In this document: piece after piece, positions 41,211-50,935 of the stretch
Numbering within the stretch: position 1 is the stretch's first letter
How the letters are laid out: every line of letters starts with the position of its first letter
DNA from: Nemertoderma westbladi
Taxonomy: Eukaryota; Xenacoelomorpha; Nemertodermatida; Nemertodermatidae
DNA: 50,935 nt
Assembly (NCBI GenBank): GCA_032718475.1
Contig: JAUCBJ010001011.1
Location: forward strand, 1 to 50,935
Reading direction: 5' to 3'
The notes under the pieces: generated by a model
The model's database searches: none
The model's input: the letters and a program-made list of their open reading frames with translations, nothing else
What the model was told of the DNA's origin: nothing
Position numbers and translations under genes: made by a program

Positions 41211-43020
41211 TTATTAATGTTTGCCATGCATAATGTACTATATTTGGGTCCCATGGCCCACCCCATTGAACAGCTTTGCTTACATCTGATAGAGAGTAAT
41301 CCCAAATTAACTTCCCTCTACGAAGATTATTTTAATTAAATACATACAACATAGCAGACAACTCTGCAATCAACAGTACGCAATAACTAAAATGGCATTC
41401 AGCTTACCAGCTATTCGCATTAAGCTAATAGATATTCGATTTCATTCGATTCATTGAGTGTGTGAGGGCTATTGGGAGAGCAATCAGCTTATGATGTAAT
41501 ACATTAGAATCCCACGGCTTTTGTTTGCTTACTGTCTGAGTTGTAGAGTGAGGATAATACTTGGCAGAGAAAGCATTTCCTTGTTAGGTGGCCATTCCTA
41601 TAGAATAGCATTACTAGGCTATCTCTATCCATTTTTCATGAGTGCCAGCTGGTGTTTTTATCATTGCGCCTATGGCGTTTTTTCGTTTATGTCTATTTTT
41701 CGAGCCCACGGCTCATGGACGAAATAGCGGAACATACCAGGGACCTTAGAATCCGGTCAGCCAGCCGCTGTGAAAATTTCATCAAAATCGTTAGAGTAGT
41801 TTTGGCTATAGATTAACCAGCCAGTCAGCCAGTCAATCAGCCAACAATTCTTACAGTAATGAACCTCTCGGTTCCTAACTAGTGACGGGCCTAGCGGCCC
41901 GATAAGGAACCGACTTTTTATTTCAAATAAAAGAAACAATGAGCTCGGCTCGGTCTGGCACAATTGGGCTCGATTCAGTTCGACTTGGCTTGATCAGCTC
42001 GGTTTGGCTCGATTGGGGGGCTAGACTCGGCTTGATTGGGCTCGACTTGACACATCTCGATTCGGCACAATCGGCTTGATTGGGTTCGACTCGGCTCGGT
42101 CCGGCTCGACTTGGCTCGATTGGGCTCGACTCGGCTCGATTGGGCTCGAATCGGCTCGATTGGGATTGATTGGGCTTGACTCGTCTTGATGTGGCTCAAC
42201 TTGGCTCAGTCCGGCTCGATTGGGCTCGACTTAGGCTTGATTGGGCTCGACTCGGCTCTATTGGGCTCGACTCGATTCGATTGGGCTCGACTCGGCTTGA
42301 TTGGGCTCGACTCGACTCAGTCCGGCTCAATTTGGCGTGACACGGCTTAATTGGGCTCGGCTCGGCTCGGTCTGAGTCGACTCAGCTCGATTCGGCTCAA
42401 TCGGCTCGATTGGGTTCGACTCGGCTCGGTCTGGCTCGACTTGGCTCAATTGGGCTCAATCCGCTCGACTCGGCTCGATTGGGATTGATTGGGCTTGACT
42501 CGGCTCGATTTGTCTCAACTTGGCTCAGTCTGGCTCGATTGGGCTCGACTTGGCTCGGTCCGGCTCAATTAGGCTCGACTAGGATTGATTGGGCTCGACT
42601 CGGCTCTATTGGGCTCGACTCGACTCGATTGGGCTTGCCTCGCCTCAGTCTGGCTCGACTAGGCTTGATTGGGCTCAACTCGGCTCCGTTCGGCTTGACT
42701 CGGCTCGATTGGGCTCGACTCGGCTTGATCGCCTCGATTGGTTCTATTCGGCTCGATCAGTATGATTCGGCTCGATTGACACACGCTGCAGGAAGGGCCA
42801 AAGCCAAACTCACGTGCTGCTCGAAGGGACAAAGTCAAACAGTGTGTCTATTATTTGATGTAACTCACGTGCTACTCGAAGGGCGCAACATCATATATCA
42901 AGGGTCAAAGCAAAACTCACGTGCTGCTAGAAGGGACAAAGTCAAACATTGTGTCTAATATTTGATTAACTCACGTGCTGCTCGAAGGGCGCAACTACAT
43001 ATATCTGAAACAAGCCCCTA
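41211..43020 (+). repeat. Module B: type-2 head, array and E-box tail
   Basis: The type-2 head begins tttgccatgcataatgtact, tttgggtcccatggcccacc, ctgatagagagtaatccc, then ggcttttgtttgcttactgt before it merges with the shared gcgcctatggcg segment. Array at 41945-42785, strongly diverged (ggctcgattg types). The tail repeats cacgtgct(g/a)ctcgaaggg to about 43000. Confidence 0.88.
41945..42785 (+). repeat. (GGCTC)n-derived pentanucleotide array 2
   Basis: Same composition as array 1 but without a long pure core; this is the most diverged of the large arrays. Confidence 0.9.
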
Positions 43021-43164
43021 TCTTGTATCTTAATAATAATATAATAATATACACTCCCCAATGGGGTAAATGAAATTCGGTAATATCATAATATTATTTT
43101 ATCAATAAAATAGATATAAAATAAAAATAAATCAATTTGTATTTTAATTATATCAGAAATCGTT

Positions 43165-43770
43165 GCCATGCATAGTGTACTATATTTGGGTCCCATGACC
43201 CACCCCATTGAACAGCTTTGCTTACATCTGATAGAGAGTAATCCCAAATTAACTTCCCTCTACGAAAATTATTTTAATTAAATACATGCAACATAGCAGT
43301 CTACTCTACAGTCAACAGTAGTAGGCCTACACAATAACTAAAATGGCATTCAGCTTACCAGCTATTCGCATTAAGCGAATAGATATTCGATTTCATTGGA
43401 TTCAGTGAGTGTGTGAGGGCTATTAGGAGAGCAATCAGCTTATGATGTAATACATTAGAATCCCACGGCTTTTGTTTGCTTACTGTCTGAGTTGTAGAGT
43501 GAGGATAATACTTGGCAGAGAAAGCATTTCCTTGTTAGGTGGCCATTCCTATAGAATAGCATTACTAGGCTACCTCTATCCATTTTTCATTAGTGCCAGC
43601 TGGTGTTTTTATCATTGCGCCTATGGCGTTTTTTCGTTTATATCTATTTTTCGAGCCCACGACTCATGGACGAAATAGCGGAACATACCAGGGACCTTAG
43701 AATCGCGGTATCTAGCCGCTGTGAAAATCTCATCAAAATCGTTAGAGTAGTTTTGGCTGTAGATCAGTCA

Positions 43771-43805
<35 letters not shown>

Positions 43806-45195
43806 TCGAGCAATTCTTACAGTAATGAACCTCTCGGTTCCTAACTAGTGACGGGCCTAGCGGCCCGATAAGGAACCGACTTTTTATTTCATATAAAAGA
43901 GACAACGAGCTCGGCTCGGTCTTGCACGATTGGGCACGATTAAGTTCGTCTTGGCTTGATCGGCTCGGCTCGGCTCGGCTCGGCTCGGCTCGGCTCGGCT
44001 CGGCTCGGCTCGGCTCGGCTCGGCTCGGCTCGGCTCGGCTCGGCTCGGCTCGGCTCGGCTCGGCTCGGCTCGGCTCGGCTCGGCTCGGCTCGGCTCGGCT
44101 CGGCTCGGCTCGGCTCGGCTCGGCTCGGCTCGGCTCGGCTCGGCTCGGCTCGGCTCGGCTCGGCTCGGCTCGGCTCGGCTCGGCTCGGCTCGGCTCGGCT
44201 CGGCTCGGCTTGGTTCGGCACGGCACGGCTCGGCTCGGCTCGGCTCGATTAGGCTCGGCTCGGCTCGGCTCGGCTCGGCTCGGCTCGGCTCGGCTCGGCT
44301 CGGCTCGGCTCGGCTCGGCACGGCTCGGCTCGGCTCGGCTCGGCTCGGCTCTGCTCGGCTCGGCTCGGCTCGATTAGGCTCGGCTCGGCTCGGCTCGATT
44401 AGGCTCGGCTCGGCTCGGCTCGGCTCGGCTCGGCTCGGCTCGGCTCGGCTCGGCTCGGCTCGGCTCGGCTCGGCTCGGCTCGGCTCGGCTCGGCTCGGCT
44501 CGGCTCGGCTCGGCTCGGCTCGGCTCGGCTCGGCTCGGCTTGGCTTGGCTCGGCCTGGCTCGGCTCGGCTCGGCTCGGCTCGGCTCGGCTCGGCTCGGCT
44601 CGGCTCGGCTCGGCTCGGCTCGGCTCGGCTCGGCTCGGCTCGGCTCGGCTCGATTAGGCTCGGCTCGGCTCGATTAGGCTCGGCTCGGCTCGATTAGGCT
44701 CGGCTCGGCTCGATTAGGCTCGGCTCGGCTCGGCTCGGCTCGGCTCGGCTCGGCTCGGCTCGGCTCGGCTCGGCTCGGCTCGGCTCGGCTCGGCTCGGCT
44801 CGGCTCGGCTCGGCTCGGCTCGGCTCGGCTCGGCTCGGCTCGGCTCGGCTCGGCTCGGCTCGGCTCGGCCTGGCTCGGCTCAGCTTGGCTCGGCTTGGCT
44901 TGGCTCGGCTTGGCTCGGTCTGAGTCGACTCCCCGTGCTGCTCGAAGGGCGCAAATACATATATCGAAGGGTCAAAGCAAAACTCACGTGCTGCTCGAAG
45001 GGACAAAGTCAAACAATGTGTCTATTATTTGATGTAATTCACGTGCTGCTCGAAGGGCGCAAATACATATATCGAAGGCTCAAAGCAAAACTCACGTGCT
45101 GCTCGAAGGGACAAAGTCAAACATTGTGTCTATTATTTGATTATCTCACGTGCTGCTAGAAGGGCGCAACTACATATATCGAAACAAGCCCCTGT
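43165..45195 (+). repeat. Module C: type-2 head, homogeneous array and E-box tail
   Basis: Head as in module B, with an inserted gtaggcctac near 43321. (cagc)n at 43768-43803. Array at 43955-44925, nearly pure. The tail has four copies of the gtgctgctcgaaggg phrase to about 45165. Confidence 0.9.
43955..44925 (+). repeat. (GGCTC)n array 3, nearly pure
   Basis: About 190 copies of ggctc, interrupted by a few ggctcgatta units (near 44245, 44372, 44396, 44650-44715) and rare tggct or cacgg variants. The purity contrasts with arrays 1 and 2, indicating recent expansion. Confidence 0.95.
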
Positions 45196-45349
45196 CTTGT
45201 ATTTTAATTATATCAGAAATCCTTGCCTTCAGTACAAATATCTAAAAATTCATTCACCTGAAGTATGGGTAACATTATAAATTCGTTTTTCGCACAGTAG
45301 AGTTAACTAAGCAAATACCCTCCAGGTTGACTGAATGATTTTATTAATG

Positions 45350-46020
45350 TTTGCCATGCATAATGTACTATATTTGGGTCCCATGACCCACCCCCATTGA
45401 ACAGCTTTGCTTACATCTGATAGAAAGTAATCCCAAATTAACTTCCCTCTACGAAAATTATTTTAATTAAATACATACAACATAGCAGTCTACTCTACAG
45501 TCAACAGTTCACAATAACTAAAATGGCATTCAGCTTACCAGCTATTCGCATTAAGCTAATAGATATACGATTTCATTCGATTCAGTGAGTGTGTGAGGGC
45601 TATTGGGAGAGCAATCAGCTTATGATGTAATACATTAGAATCCTACGGCTTTTGTTTGCTTACTGTCTGAGTTGTAGAGTGAGGATAATACTTGGCACAG
45701 AAAGCATTTCCTTGTTAGGTGGCCATTCCTATAGAATAGCATTACTAGGCCATCTCTATCCATTTTTCATGAGTGCCAGCTGGTGTTTTTATCATTGCGC
45801 CTATGGCGTTTTTTCGTTTATGTCTATTTTTCGAGCCCACGGCTCATGGACGAAATAGCGGAACATACCAGGGACCTTAGAATCGCGGTATCTAGCCGCT
45901 GTGAAAATTTCATCAAAATCGTTAGAGTAGTTTTGGCTGTAGATCAGCTCAGCCAGTCAGCCAGCCAGTCTCGAGCAATTCTTACAGTAATGAACCTCTC
46001 GGTTCCTAACTAGAGACGGC
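45350..46020 (+). repeat. Module D: type-2 head only, no array
   Basis: The head is nearly identical to B and C up to caattcttacagtaatgaac and cggttcctaactag. It then switches to agacggcgtcaagacgccgtta (a short inverted repeat) instead of gtgacgggcctagcggcccg, and no GGCTC array follows. Confidence 0.85.
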
Positions 46021-46885
46021 GTCAAGACGCCGTTAAGCAAGTCGGAAGTCGTCAATCAAAGGTAAGTTCCCTCAACAATGTATATCTATGTTCAGAAGGG
46101 AAGTGTTATTTACCTATGGTCAGAGAGAGATCCCACCTCTGTAATTTGGCAATTGCTCAAATCCATACAGCTGAATGACTCAGTAGAGTAAACAAAAGTA
46201 AATTCCCTCAGCCTCAACAGCGTTTGCCTATGGTGTGAAGGGAATCTGACAGAGCATAATCTTAGCCACTAAATGTCATTCACCTAACAAAACATTTTGA
46301 ATGCCACAGTGATTAACCAAATACAGATAATAAGCAGTTATTTTTATATTTCAAACTATAATGTTAGTGTTAGCCTTACAGTGTATCAGTATGAAGCTGA
46401 GTAAACATTCGCCTTATAAGCATACAACATCCAAAGTATTAATGTTGGACGAAAGATTTAAAAATAAAATACAGTGCAGTAGTACTCTGTAACTAACAGT
46501 CATTCAGCTTGCACTAAATGTCAATCACCTATAAAACATTTTGAATGCCACAGTGAATATTAACCCAATACAGATAATAAGAAGTGATTTTTATATTTCA
46601 AACTATAATGTTAGTCTTAGCCTTACAGAGTATCAGTATAAGGCTGAGTAAACATTCCACCTTATAAGCATACAGCCTCCACAGTATTAATGTTGGCATT
46701 AATGTAGCCGATACACTGTATACCTAATAGTCATTCAGCAGGGGGAAGAGTTATTCAGCTGAGGCGGTAATAGATTGCAAACTAAACCAACCAGTTGGCA
46801 GCCTCATCGATTTATACTAAGCCTGTGTAGAACCACAAACTAAATCAACCAGTTAATATTTGCTTTGACAGAGAGTGCAGGGCCT
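46021..46885. other. Gene-less stretch with internal direct duplication
   Basis: ctaaatgtcattcacctaacaaaacattttgaatgccacagtg (about 46270-46315, several words) recurs at about 46515-46555, and tttttatatttcaaactataatgttagt at about 46342 and 46590. This is an old local duplication of about 245 bp. ctaaaccaaccagtt near 46782 matches 39245. Confidence 0.6.
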
Positions 46886-48425
46886 AAACAAACAGTATGG
46901 GTGTACTGAGTACAATAATCTTGGCAACCTCATCGATTTATACTAAGCCTTGTGTAGAAATGCATTACATAAGCCATTTTTCATCAGGACACCAGCTGTC
47001 ATTGGTGTTATTTTACCATTGCGCCTATGGCGTTTTTTCGTTTATCTCTATTTTTCGAGCCCAGAGGCTATGGACGGAGTAGCCGATCATGCCAGGGACC
47101 TTAGAATCGCGGTATCTAGATGCTGTGAAAATTTCATCAAAATCGTTAGAGTAGTTTTGGCTGTAGATCAGCCAGCCAGTCAGCCAGCCAGTCAGCCAGC
47201 CAGTCAGTCAGCCAACAATTCTTACAGTAATCAAGTCTAACGACTTGCTAACTAGTGACGGGCCTAGCGGCCCGATAAGGAACCGACTTTTTATTTCAAA
47301 TAAAAGAGACAACGAGCTCGGCTCGGTCTTGCACGATTGGGCACGATTAAGTTCGACTTGGCTTGATCGGCTCGGTTTGGCTCGATTAGGCTCGGCTCAG
47401 CTCGGCTCGGCTCGGCTTGGTTCGGCTCGGCTCGGCACGGCTCGGCTCGGCTCGGCTCGGCTCGGCTCGGCTCGGCTCGGCTCGGCTCGGCTCGGCTCGG
47501 CTCGATTAGGCTCGGCTCGGCTCGACTCGGCTCGGCTCGGCTTGGCTCGGCCTGGCTCGGCTCGGCTCGGCTCGGCTCGGCTCGGCTCGGCTCGGCTCGG
47601 CTCGTGCTCGGCTCGGCTCGGCTCGGCTCGGCTCGGCCTGCTCGGCTCGGCTCGGCTCGGCTCGGCTCGGCTCGGCTCGGCTCGGCTCGGCTCGGCTCGG
47701 CTCGGCTCGGCTCGGCTCGGCTCGGCTCGGCTCGGCTCGGCCTGCTCGGCTCGGCTCGGCTCGGCTCGGCTCGGCTCGGCTCGGCTAGGCTCGGCTCGGC
47801 TCGGTTCGGCTCGGCTTGATTCGGCTCGGCTCTGCTCGGCTCGGCCCGGCTCGGCTCGGCTTGGCCTGGCCTGGCCTGGCTCGGCCCGGCTCGGCTCGGC
47901 TCGGCTCGGCTCGGCTCGGCTCGGCTCGGCTCGGCTCGGCTCGGCTCGGCTCGGCACGGCACGGCTCGGCTCGGTTCGGCTCGGCTCGGCTCGGCTCGGC
48001 TCAGCTCAGCTCGGCTTGGCTCGGCTCGGCACGGCTCGGTTCGGCTCGGCTCGGCTCGGCACGGTTCGGCTCGGCTCGGCTCGGCTCGGCTCGGCTCGGC
48101 TCGGCTCGGCTCGGCTTGGCTTGGCTCGGCTTGGCTCGGTCTGAGTCGACTCCCCGTGCTGCTCAAAGGGCGCAAATACATATATCGAAGGGTCAAAGCA
48201 AAACTCACGTGCTGCTCGAAGGGACAAAGTCAAACAATGTGTCTATTGTTTGATGTAATTCACGTGCTGCTCGAAGGGCGCAAATACATATATCGAAGGG
48301 TCAAAGCCAAACTCACGTGCTGCTCGAAGGGACAAAGTCAAACATTGTGTCTAATATTTGATTAACTCACGTGCTGCTCGAAGGGCGCAACTACATATAT
48401 CGAAACAAGCCCCTGTCTTGTATTT
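46886..48425 (+). repeat. Module E: type-1 head, homogeneous array and E-box tail
   Basis: Head as in module A (gggtgtactgagtacaataa, aagccatttttcatca). (cagc/cagt)n at 47166-47212. Link gtgacgggcctagcggcccg at 47257-47276. Array at 47320-48145. The tail is as in module C. Confidence 0.9.
47320..48145 (+). repeat. (GGCTC)n array 4
   Basis: Nearly pure ggctc with irregular breaks (ggcctgctcgg at about 47635 and 47740, cgtgctcgg near 47604, ggcctggcctgg near 47863). Open in both directions for up to about 300 codons, which is a repeat effect. Confidence 0.93.
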
Positions 48426-48539
48426 TAATTATATCAGAAATCCTTGCCTTCAGTACAAAAATATCTAAAAATTCATTTACCTGAAGTATGGGTAACATTA
48501 TAAATTCGCTTTTCACACAGTAGTTAACTAAAGCAAATA

Positions 48540-48720
48540 CCCTTCAGGCTCGGCTCGGCTCGGCTCGACTCGGCTCGGCTCGGCTCGGTTCGGCTCGGCT
48601 CGGCTCGGCTTGGCTCGGCTCGGTTTTTGCTCGGCTCGGTTTGGCTCGGCTCGGCTCGGCTCGGCTCGGTTGGCTCGGCTCGGCTCGGCTCGGCTCGGCT
48701 TGGCTCGGCTCGGTCTGAGT
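48540..48720 (+). repeat. (GGCTC)n array 5, short, inserted in the tail/spacer
   Basis: Begins inside cccttcagg, where other spacers continue with ttgactgaatga. Ends at ggtctgagtcgac and is followed by another E-box tail (48728-48870). This looks like a partial extra module produced by unequal exchange. Confidence 0.88.
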
Positions 48721-48929
48721 CGACACCCCATGCTGCTCGAAGGGCGCAAATACATATATCGAAGGGTCAAAGCAAAACTCACGTGCTGCTCGAAGGGACA
48801 AAGTCAAACAATGTGTCTATTATTTGATGTAATTCACGTGCTGCTCGAAGGGCGCAAATACATATATATCGAACGACTCGGCTTGATCAGTTCTATTCGG
48901 CTCGATCAGTATGATTCAGTACGTCGTTT

Positions 48930-49430
48930 CCAGGATCTAAGTTCGTGCTTAGGATCTAAGTTAGTTTCCAGGATCTAGTTCGCATCTATGATTTAGGTTC
49001 GTGTATAGGATCTATGTTCTCATCTACAGTAGTATCAGAGATCGTGTTGCTTCCAAGATCTAGGTTCATATCTAGGATCTAAGTTCGCTTCCAGGATTTA
49101 AGTACACATCTAGGATCTAAGTTCGCTTCCAGGATTTAAGTACACATCTAGGATCTATGTTCACGTTGCTTCCAGGATCTAAGTTCACATCTAGGATCTA
49201 AGTTCGCTTCCAGGATCTAAGTTCACATCTAGGATCTATGTTCAGTTCACGTTGCTTTCGGATCGAAGTTCGTATCTAGGATCTAAGTTCCCTTCCAGGA
49301 TCTGAGGTTCACATCTAGGATCTAAGTTCGCTTCCAGGATCTATGTTCACGTTGCTTTCGGATCTAAGTTCGTATCTAGGATGCTTCACTTCCAGGGATC
49401 TAAGTTCGTGTCTAGGATCTAAATTAATGT
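48930..49430 (+). repeat. 19-bp tandem repeat (aggatctaagttcgcttcc)
   Basis: Alternating 19-bp units aggatctaagttcgcttcc and aggatctaagttcacatct give a 38-bp dimer pattern. tatgttcacgttgctt insertions recur at about 49160, 49240 and 49344. Non-coding. Confidence 0.9.
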
Positions 49431-49740
49431 GTAGTTCGGCATACCTCTGTATTGCATACGTCGGTATAGCACTGTATTTCATTGTTATAGCTTAGTATAG
49501 GTCGGTGTTGTTAGTATTGGTGAAAATAATGTAGACTTGAAGAATATCGCGAGTAAAAATATCGCGAGTAAAAATATCGCAAGATGAAAAATATCGAAAA
49601 TATCGCGAGTAAAAGAAATTTTTATGGTAGCTAGTGTTTTTACAAAAACTACTGTATACAATTTCTTATTTTTTAAATAAGGGGGATTGATAATTCCAAT
49701 GTATTATTATAGTAGACAGATATATGTTCATGAGACAGAG
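49431..49740. other. Gene-less stretch with atatcgcgagtaaaa repeats
   Basis: aatatcgcgagtaaaa occurs three times between 49543 and 49614, with variants. The tcgcgag core echoes the foldback element at 27262. No gene. Confidence 0.6.
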
Positions 49741-49764
49741 GGGGGGGGGGGGGGGGGGGGGGGG
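49740..49764 (+). repeat. poly(G) tract, 25 bp
   Basis: Uninterrupted run of G after gagacaga. Confidence 0.9.
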
Positions 49765-49767
49765 ATT

Positions 49768-49931
49768 TTCATGAACACCAGCTGCTATTTTATCATTGCG
49801 TCTATGGACTTTAGTTTATGTATATATTTATCGATACCAGGGGCTTAAGGTGAGCTGAGACTGACAGACAGAAACAAGGTTTAAATAGTGCATCTCTTAT
49901 CTAAGCTTGATAACTTCGTGGTTCGCCCCAC
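49768..49931 (+). repeat. Diverged copy of the module head ending gtggttcgccccac
   Basis: ttcatgaacaccagctgct, tttatcattgcgtctatgg and gataccaggggcttaagg follow the order of the module heads (ttttcatgagtgccagctgg, atcattgcgcctatgg, catacc.gggaccttag). A short gacagacag run and the end cttcgtggttcgccccac follow. Confidence 0.65.
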
Positions 49932-50935
49932 TCCAATACTGTCCTTGCTTGGATCCACATAATTAATGTACAAATCATCTCCAATTGCATTAATTGCAAT
50001 ATAATTCAATTAACCGGAATTTATCGCCGGATTTATTAAAATAGAGGTCCAGTAATCCAGTAAAATAATATCATAATAATATACACAAATAATTATTACA
50101 CGCACAAACCAATATTATTATTATTATCATATAAAAATAAATACACACAATTAATTATGCACAATATACAGGGATAAATAGCCGTACTCATGTTTTGAAA
50201 GCTGAGTGGCTTTGTTCACTGTGAGAGACCGAAGGTGGCCCAATCGACCAATAGGAGCCAATTCAATAGGCCTCACCTCCCCACCACCTATCGAACTGGG
50301 TCCGCATCGAGCGATGATGCGAAAGTATCCTAAAGGGTCAATTTAGGCCAGAGCTTTAGGGTTAACATCAACAACCCATGTGAACCCAGCAGGGGTTCAC
50401 GGGTCAACACTCTCTTCGATCACAATCGGGGCAAAGCATTAACAACTCGAACCAAAGGCGTGGTTCGAAATTAAACTTAGGCCAACCAATAACAATACAA
50501 GTCATGCAACGGAAAATTTTGACCACTATATTATGTGGTGTTAAATCTCTTAAAAAAATATTTATAAAAAGGGTTCCGCTGCAAAACCTGCATGCTACAG
50601 ATTAGAGTAACCAACCTCTCCGCCACAGTGAAATCAGGGCACACAGTACTACACAAGGGTCGCCAATGGCCGGTGAGGTAAAGGCTTTTCCCAACAGAGC
50701 TGTTATAATTTCATTACCCTTGGATATTCCGTGTACGCCAAGCACACATTGAAACGATAATAAATTATAATAATCAGAATCGTTTCAAACTCACTTAACA
50801 TGAATGAAGGTATCCACATGTAAATGAAAGATTACTATCTGAAATGGTAATATTTCTGGAAAACAATTGGTTGGTGGTTGGATGCCTTACACTTGATCAA
50901 CATTATATCTTAGACCCCTCTTGTATTTCAGCTGA
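49932..50935. other. Gene-less right edge
   Basis: The left half is rich in ataata words. No open frame over 60 codons and no recognised RNA or repeat. Short inverted words (gggttcacgggtcaac, gtgaacccagcaggggttcac) lie near 50382-50410. Confidence 0.45.

Noticed and set aside
41521-45858. 68-residue open frame conserved in three modules (41521, 43472, 45652)
   Set aside because: Conserved only because the modules are recent duplicates. It has no recognisable domain, and changes between copies do not look protein-constrained by eye.
43768-48253. Very long open frames reading SARLG or RAEPS pentapeptides
   Set aside because: They are forced by the stop-free 5-bp unit, exist on both strands and in several frames at once, and have no splice or start context. 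They are not genes.

Overview
This window looks like a gene-poor, repeat-rich stretch of an invertebrate animal nuclear genome. The evidence is split exons with GT/AG borders, a metazoan LRRC58-like gene, a Reeler-domain exon, several eukaryotic transposon classes, and many mini- and microsatellites. The recurrent taggcctac-type words are common in marine invertebrates, but I cannot assign a phylum. No bacterial operon, functional tRNA, rRNA or CRISPR array was found.

Host genes are confined to the left 6 kb, on the minus strand. At 762-1011 there is the first coding exon of a secreted or membrane Reeler-domain protein. At 3578-6021 there are the last three coding exons of an LRRC58 orthologue; its introns carry a hAT-like MITE (4004-4829) and a tRNA-derived SINE (about 5262-5530). 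The stop codon of LRRC58 lies inside a 32-bp minisatellite (3121-3593).

From 6.6 to 13.4 kb there are nested inverted repeats (6661-6828 with 13211-13410; 8168-8585 with 11022-11424) around a 10-bp-period minisatellite. A 5'-truncated LINE with a 15-bp target-site duplication occupies 13856-15260. A 3.75-kb satellite with a 16-bp unit and local 240-bp higher-order repeats fills 16361-20118, followed by a 68-bp minisatellite (20783-21642).

A 4.25-kb DNA transposon (22936-27189) has terminal inverted repeats, subterminal motif clusters and a transposase-like gene with an internal deletion. A 470-bp foldback element follows, packed with the CTCGCGAG palindrome. From 28.8 to 36.8 kb lies a decayed Helitron/Helentron-like gene on the minus strand. 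It contains a tegument-protease-like domain, a degenerate repeat linker, a DUF6570-like domain and the Helitron N-terminal Rep region. Two hAT-like elements with exact 8-bp target-site duplications interrupt it: one in an intron, and one directly in the coding frame with a further element nested inside.

The right third is almost entirely tandem DNA. It holds a 21-bp array (36.95-38.38 kb), then five related modules of about 2 kb (39.3-48.4 kb), most of which carry a (GGCTC)n pentanucleotide array, then 19-bp repeats (48.93-49.43 kb). The very long open frames in these arrays are by-products of stop-free repeat units. The most interesting items are the stop codon captured by a minisatellite, the internally deleted transposase inside an otherwise well-bounded transposon, the layered insertions in the Helitron gene, and the module/array architecture on the right.
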